DNA of 64,000 nt from Sphagnum compactum (lineage: Eukaryota; Bryophyta; Sphagnopsida; Sphagnales). This document shows positions 57,621 to 64,000 of the stretch, piece by piece. Location: assembly GCA_965153455.1 (NCBI GenBank), contig OZ234493.1, forward strand, positions 21,814,213-21,878,212. The letters are read 5' to 3'. The notes under the pieces were generated by a model. That model was not told where the DNA came from and did not search any database. It was given only the letters and a program-made list of their open reading frames with translations. Position 1 is the stretch's first letter; every line of letters begins with the position of its first letter. Position numbers and translations under genes: made by a program.

Positions 57621-60600
57621 GAGTCATTTATTGCTCTTAATAGTTTAAACTCTTGTAAACATAGGATAGGCAGACATAGGGACATTGCGAGAATGTATTG
57701 TCTAATGTTAGCATTCGTATAGACTGACAGAGATATTGAGATCAAAGTCGAGAAGAGTCATACATGGACTTGGATAGCCTTTGTGTCACCATTTTTATTC
57801 ACAAGAGAAACATACATTTTCTAAGACATAGGCCAAATTTCTTAAAGACATGGCATTTGAGGGTCTAAATATTGCAAAGTAAATTTTCGGATTCTTAAAC
57901 TACCAATCTACGGAATGTTTGCAAAATATTTTCCTTGTTGAATCTAGGTTCAATCATTAGGTGTATTTAATTTTGAGTTCTAAATTGTTAATTTCAAACT
58001 CACAATTTGGTGAAAGAAAATGGAGGCTAGTGCCATTAAGCATTACATTGACTTTGTAACAAAACTTCTAACCATTTGCATATGGTTGTAAGGTCAAAAG
58101 AAGCAGTTATGCGCAAATTTGGAGTTTTTTTATGGGAGCTAATTTCTGGGGAACCACAACCCAGAGATCGAAAAGGGATAAATCATTTGGTGCATTCATG
58201 CATGAATTTGGAGTTTTTTAATGGGAGCTAATTTCTGGGCAACCACAAGCCAAACATGGAGAAGGATCTCATTTGGTATTATTCCTTGAATCTATAGTGC
58301 ATTTTTTGTTCACACAATTAATTGTTCAATTGTTGGCCATTTGATTTGGGAAAGAATTATAGTTTCAAGAAATCCCTTCTAGGAATTTATATTATAAAAT
58401 AAAAAGATTGAGCAATGAGCATTGGAAATGAAATTTATTTAATTAATAAGTATAATTATTACTGATATGCCACATTTGCAAATAATTTCCATGGATTCAT
58501 CAAGATAGGAACTTACTCCCCACATGTCAATGAAAGTCAAGGTATGGGAGAGACCATTCTTCATGCAAGGAATAATGTACAGACTTGTAATAACAACAAA
58601 GAAAACTGAAAGAGAACTTAATTGAGCAAAAGACGGTTAATGCAAAACCCATATGTTGTTCATGCACATGTTAAACCAAGTTGTGAATGTATAATGTGAA
58701 ATGTCTAAATACATCAAAGTTGAGATTAGATGACATATTCAAAAACTAAAATGGATATGCAAACCTTTCTTCATTATCACAAACAATAAAATGACTTGCA
58801 CACTTGCACTCATGAATAGTTGAAAGCCATTTTGGAGGATTCTGGCAACATGGGGAATATCAACCCTACCCTTGGCTTCAACTTCCCAACAAAAACCATC
58901 ATGAAAATTGTGAGGATAATATATTTTTGTCTACAACAAAAACATTTTTTTTGGCGAACAATGAACGATGTGATCGATGAAATTAATGGTGCATTACAAT
59001 TGGAAAAAGGTCTGAAGGCTGAAGAAGGTGATTTGAAGATTGAAATACCTTCGTATGCTTCATGTTCCTCAATTGAAACTTTGGAAGAGATCGAGTGACT
59101 GCCAATATTCGATGAAAAGTCTACCTCTGATTGTTCAGAAATTGGACAGAACCATTCAACCGTGGCATTTGTGGATTTAAATCCTAAAGGCAAAAGCCAA
59201 CAACCTAAAACAATCTTTACACAAAGTCATGGTTCGAGGTCAATGTTCCAAATTGTACTCATCTCTCATTTAATGCAAGAAATGACTAGAGGTTTGCTTG
59301 TTAATAATCTGTGTTGTGGGATTGTGTAATGGCTTTTTGTTCACCTGGGACCTTTCCATTGTAGAAATGGATGTGGTGATAGAATCTTGACTAATGGTTG
59401 GCAATTAAATTTTGTTGTAAGGTCCCCAATATGGACCTTATAATACAAACAAACCTTCATGTTAATTTCACATTCAAAGGAATATCATAGTGTACTTGGA
59501 GGGCACTTTATATCCATCAGTGTCCCCTTTAGAAAAGAGGAGGGATATATTCTTATTCCTCCCAAGTCAAAGGATCTTACTTATAGGCATAATGTCCCTC
59601 CCACTCTTAAGGAGTAAGCATAAGAACCCTCCCTTCATTAAACCTCATGATCTACATTTGTCTAGGTTCATGATAACATTCATCTCATGCTTTACAATGC
59701 GCAAAGTCCACAAGTGGGGGACATTCCATGATTGTGAAGCCAAACCTGATTATTGTCTTGTCCTAGGCCCTTTATTTTTGGAATGGCCCCCACCCTTGAC
59801 CTTTCCCCTCCATAAAAATTTCAACTTATTTTCGCAAACAAACACCACTGTCATAGGGTCATAATTTACCCTGGTGCATATTGAAGTGCATGTTTATAGC
59901 TTGGGCTTTGTGAAACCCTACTCAAATGAAATGGATGAAGTTATTCTGAGAAGAATTCTTTTATATATCATTCACAATGAAAAAACATATGATAGAAAAA
60001 TAATGTCCAATTTGTCAAAAGGTTCATTTACGAACACTTCAAGTTAATATGAATGTGTTTAACATATTACTTCAGTTGGGACTCCATTTCCTATGGAGCA
60101 CTTAGAATTTTTTTTTGTTTTGGCCAATCAGCCCACATCTTATTGTTTTGTATTCATAAGGTAGCAAGCTGGAATGATTGTATTGGAATGTTGGAACATG
60201 AACAACAGGGTTCAAATGGTGAAGGTGTGGTAACCACATTTGCATGTTCAAGGATGATGTGCATCACTAGAATGAACAAAGGCTACACTTGGATTTGTAA
60301 ATGTGGCCTAATAACACAAGAATTTTTCTTTTGTAAATGGTTGCAGAAGTTCCGAAGGTGATTCGATCCAGTCAAGTAGCGATGATGAAATGCCTTCAAC
60401 AAGCAAGAAAGAAAGTTTATCTCCACAATTGGAATTGTGTGCCACCATTACAAGCATTGAAGGTGTTCCAAACCTGCCAACCACAAGTAGCAGTTCAACT
60501 ATGGTTGCTCACAGAAAAAATAATGAAGGCAATGTGGAGTTACTTTTTAAAGATGCAGAAAACATGACTCAGGTTGTTGGTGTGGGGTTTGAGTGGGCCA

Positions 60601-61705
60601 AGGTGGTTGTCACCAAAGAGTTGGATGTGGAGGTGAGAGAAATTGGAGAGCATGCGTGGAAAGGCTTGTGGGAAGATCAGGGTTGTGAAGAACTTGAGCT
60701 GATAGAAATCATTCTTCCAAAGCTAGAGTCAAAGGTTGGAGGTTCCTTAGATACAAGGCTAGAAGATCAAATTGAAAGATTTGAGATTGGGTTGACAAAA
60801 AGTGATGTAATTGGGGTGTATACAGAAAACCACCTTGAACAATTGAATGAAGGATTCTCTCCTCTTGTATATGATCTAGTGCCATACATGGGACTTCAAA
60901 GAGAAAATACCATCAGATGTAGACAAGTTTTAGGGGGTGAAGGTGGAAGCTCAAAGGGTGCTGCAAAAGTTAGATGTTCAACAGATCAGACCAGAGGAAA
61001 AAAAAATGTGCATCAAGATCCATCCCAAGATCCACCTGAAGATGGCTCTCAAGATGGCTTTCAAGGTCCACCACAAGGTCCCTCTGAGCCCTTGTTTGCA
61101 TTGCCATTGGATATGGAGGAAAAAAAGGTTCTTGTCTCTATTATTCCACTATGGGGCTACCTCTCTCATGGACCGGGTGGGCAAGAGATTCATGATGGCC
61201 ACAAACTATATAAGGCAACAATTGTGCCTGTCCTCAAATTTATGTTTGAAGTAGATGGAGGCCATAGGAAGATAACCACCACATTAATATTAACATGTGA
61301 TCTTGGGGAAGGTGGTGGACTGAATGTCAGCCTCGGGAATCTTGGACATTTCCAGGACAACATCACAATATCCTTACATTGTGAAAGGGACAGAGCTGCA
61401 ACTTTTTTATCTTGTAGGGTGCAAAATGTAGAGTGGAAAGGACAACTACAACCAATGCTTTAAGTTCGTACAAGTGGGGATGCAAAGGTAAAATCCTTGT
61501 GCCATTTTTGGGTATTCAAGCTTGGGGAGGTGATGGTCAAACTAGTGAGAGGGGTTCTTCATCTGCTCATGAAAATTCTGTCCCCCAGTTAAGTAGTTTT
61601 TATGTTACTTCAAAATGCCGTGGAAGCAGTTTGGTTTACAACTTTCTTTACCCCCAAGAAGTTGTGGACCGCATCGCTAATGATAAGCAAGGTCCAACTT
61701 TTTGA
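57621..61705 (+). pseudogene. Tandem 5'-truncated copy of the pseudokinase gene
   Basis: Direct duplicate of about 51949-55930, starting inside intron 5, so exons 1-5 are absent. The exon 6 counterpart (about 58092-58180) has its acceptor changed (AAG for TAG) and its core is repeated at 58200-58275. The exon 7 counterpart (58820-59240) has TGA at 59096-59098 where the parent has TGG. The exon 8 counterpart (from about 60362) is open to 61461, then shifts frame and stops by 61705, losing the last 110 or so residues. The DPP linker is shorter (QDPSQDPPEDGSQD). No promoter of its own is apparent. Residual similarity is good enough to align every exon. Confidence 0.85.
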
Positions 61706-63542
61706 TAGCCAGTTTGGCTAATTCTCTTTATCAATAATCATGAATTTGGCTACATCACAAATTGAACACTAAATTGATTGAGAAACCTATATGAAAGAGA
61801 GATTTTTTGTGTTCACTTCTCACTATTGTGCAAAGAATTTTTTTAGAAAAACTGGAAATTTTCAGTGTAAAATGTGCTATCTTCAAAAGAAGTCAGCACT
61901 CTAGCAAAATCACAGAAATGGAAAATAAACAAAAAACTGGTAAGAAAGTTCAGATTAGAATAGTCTTCAGTCATTGTTTGAGTTTTCATTTAAATAAATT
62001 ATTATTGTTGGTGCATCGAACAACTCTTTATGTCACATATCTGTGGCTTAAGAACAAACAAGACATCAGTGATTTCAAGTCTTCCCACAGATTTAAGGTT
62101 GTGAAAGCTTCAAGATATTAGAGAGTTTGATAAATAATCTTTTCCTTTCATTTCATTGTCATCCTTAGAGAGAATGAATTGGTAACATCATGGGTGTTAA
62201 TTTCAGAATCTATTTAACAAATTTCTACTTATTTGTGACATGTATTTATTTGTACAATAACCAGAAGGGCAGACTCCTGATGATGGAAATAATTCAAAAA
62301 CCCTGAGGTAGAATTAGTGCTGATTGTAAAAGATACCTAAAAAGGTTTTTAAGAAATTCCCATGGCCAAGCTCATGGACATTTTGGTTTTTTACTCCATA
62401 ACCAAGGTACAATCATATGTGAACATTTAGATCATTCTCATGCATTTTGTATGCAATATTTATGTCCTTCGCAATACATGTACCACATTCCTTATTCCCT
62501 ATGTGAAGAGTTATGTTCATCTTTGACTCAAGATTTGCTTGGTCGGACCTGTGTTCAAGAACCTCGAGCTCTATAATTTGTTGAAATTATAATGAATAAA
62601 CCAATGTTAGGCAGCTTTATGGCATTTTATTTTATTTTTTGGCGAAATTTCGCCAAATTTCGACCTGAAAAATATGATTTTGAACTATACAAAAGGTTTT
62701 CCATGGAAAAAATGCCCAAATTCACCCAGAATTCAAGAAATAAAATACAGTCCAGATCACCAATTTTTTATGATAAGTTTCAGAAGGTAGTCAAGAATAT
62801 AGAACTACTTTCATATCTAATCTGTAGCCAAATCTGGCTAAGTCTGGCTAGATCATCCTATGGATGATCTCCACTTCAGCTACATCACAAAATTGAAAAA
62901 AAAAACCTGGTATATGGTTTATCATACTCTAATATGGTAATGGTATAGACAAGTTCCATACCAAAATGAGTATAAGAAAAACAATTATTTTAAATGATGG
63001 TAAAAATATAAGTAGTGAGGAGCAAGTAGTGAACATCGACATTGAAACTCTGTGAAATATATATCACAAGTTAAAATATTCTCTGTTTTAACTTCGAATG
63101 CTTGAAATGAAAGCTAGTCGAATGTCTAGAATGAAGGTTACCAGAACGCCTGGAAGGCTCCTAAGACAGTTTATGTTGTGTGACATTCTTGGAAGATACG
63201 AACGGAAAAATCAAGAAAGCTAATGCAGCATGACAAATGGGTTGCGCACATGAAGGAAGAAGCGCAGCAGCCTCGAGAAGCAGCTCTGCCCACGATCAGC
63301 CACAAAACTGGGAGCCAGAAAATCCCGACGTTCTGCTCGTTCAGACCCGGCAGATGTCTGCCTGCCACTGTAGCTTCCCTTCCGACTTGCCCACGAACTG
63401 CGGCGCTCAGTTTAGCACTCTGCACGAGTCTCTCACGAGTTTCATCGTTCACCTTCGTGCTCATCCGTGCTCACCTGCCTGCATTGCATAACCATTTTCT
63501 GATTGCACACAATATAGGCATTGTGTTTTTCAATTTTTTTCT
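61706..63542. other. Intergenic DNA, no gene recognised
   Basis: Mostly AT-rich with short ORFs. A perfect 14-bp palindrome, GGCGAAATTTCGCC, is at 62641-62654. From about 63170 the composition becomes more GC-rich and probably belongs to the 5' flank of the following Myb/SANT-like gene. Confidence 0.4.
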
Positions 63543-64000
63543 TTGAATCACATTTTCTTCTGTCTTTCTCACCATGGAACCGTCTCAAGAGCCAAGTTTC
63601 CTGTACCAGATGATGATGGGTTCAAGCTCTTCACTTCCCTTGTTCGTTGTGCCTCACAGAGCACCTCCAGCTCCACCCAAGATTGGAAAGATGATTCTAC
63701 GGCATTGTTGATGGATTTGTTTGAGGAGAAGTTTCTGGCGAATAGCATGAACAGCTTGACACAGCAGCAGTGGCAAGAAATTTTATTGAGGATTGAGGAG
63801 GCATTTCCATCCACCCTCCGCACACTTGAGTTCAAGTTCAGTGCAAAGTACACAAAATCCAGAAGGAATTTAATCAGTTGAAACAGGAGCATGGAGAATC
63901 CAGCGCAGGTCAATGCAAATGGCCATGGTTTAAGCAATGTTTAATGATTTGGGGCAAGACTTCCAAGGCTTGTGGCACTGCTGGAAGTATGGACAATGGT
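63543..64000 (+). CDS. 5' part of a Myb/SANT-like DNA-binding gene (partial, runs off the window)
   Basis: A frame open from 63543 contains WKDDSTALLMDLFEEKF and LTQQQWQEILLRIEEAFPST, the first two helices of a plant Myb/SANT-like (trihelix-type) domain with spaced Trp. The third helix continues in another frame: CKVHKIQKEFNQLKQEHG, then KWPWFKQCLMIWGKTSKACG to the window end. The shift is at about 63830-63839, where TTCAAGTTCAG looks like a short insertion, unless a tiny intron is present. The start codon is uncertain. The end of the window continues into sequence homologous to position 1, so this is a second copy of the gene at the left edge. Confidence 0.55.

Noticed and set aside
62641-62654. 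Palindrome GGCGAAATTTCGCC as a regulatory site
   Set aside because: Single, with no gene close by and no second copy seen; it may be chance.

Overview
The window is land-plant nuclear DNA from a large, repeat-rich genome. It has long AT-rich introns, GT-AG exons, a receptor-kinase-like gene, Mutator-like (MULE) transposases with SWIM fingers, a PIF/Harbinger-type MITE and a chromodomain Ty3/gypsy element. I cannot name the species; a non-seed plant is a guess only.

Layout. (1) 1-285: 3' part of a decayed Myb/SANT-like gene; 63543-64000 holds the 5' part of a paralogue. (2) A host segment is present twice, as copy A (about 845-16698) and copy B (37908 to about 47250). Copy A is split by a 12.8-kb MULE (element 1, 2198-14967, perfect 9-bp target-site duplication) and by a 404-bp MITE (15891-16294). 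(3) Element 2 (16699-37907) joins the two copies. It is a chimera: its left part comes from a diverged MULE subfamily and its right part from the same subfamily as element 1, with a 0.43-kb GC-rich filler between them. A 6,075-bp Ty3/gypsy chromovirus (28489-34563) sits inside its transposase exon. (4) Copy B contains a third MULE (element 3, 38389-44787), which has no transposase. (5) 48142-56238: an eight-exon gene that reads open through every phase-compatible splice junction. It encodes about 1,092 residues: 56-residue tandem repeats, a degenerate receptor-kinase domain and a roughly 560-residue C-terminal region I do not recognise. (6) 57621-61705: a tandem, 5'-truncated pseudogene copy of its 3' half.

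The MULEs are the likely novel system. Each full copy has 37-bp terminal inverted repeats, then an array of hairpin-forming repeats, a short basic ORF (MAKGRR...), a C2H2-finger gene on the + strand, non-coding DNA with dozens of copies of a motif close to ATGCAATACCTGCAT, and (elements 1 and 2) a convergent SWIM-MULE transposase on the - strand. The layout resembles maize MuDR. The motif arrays plus accessory gene recall the VANC anti-silencing system of Arabidopsis VANDAL elements, but the accessory protein here is a C2H2-finger protein. The function is inferred. All gene copies in the window carry lesions except two short ORFs.

Order of events inferred from nesting: tandem duplication through MULE recombination, then insertion of elements 1 and 3 and the MITE into single copies, and the gypsy insertion, which is very recent (LTRs differ at 1 of 267 positions).
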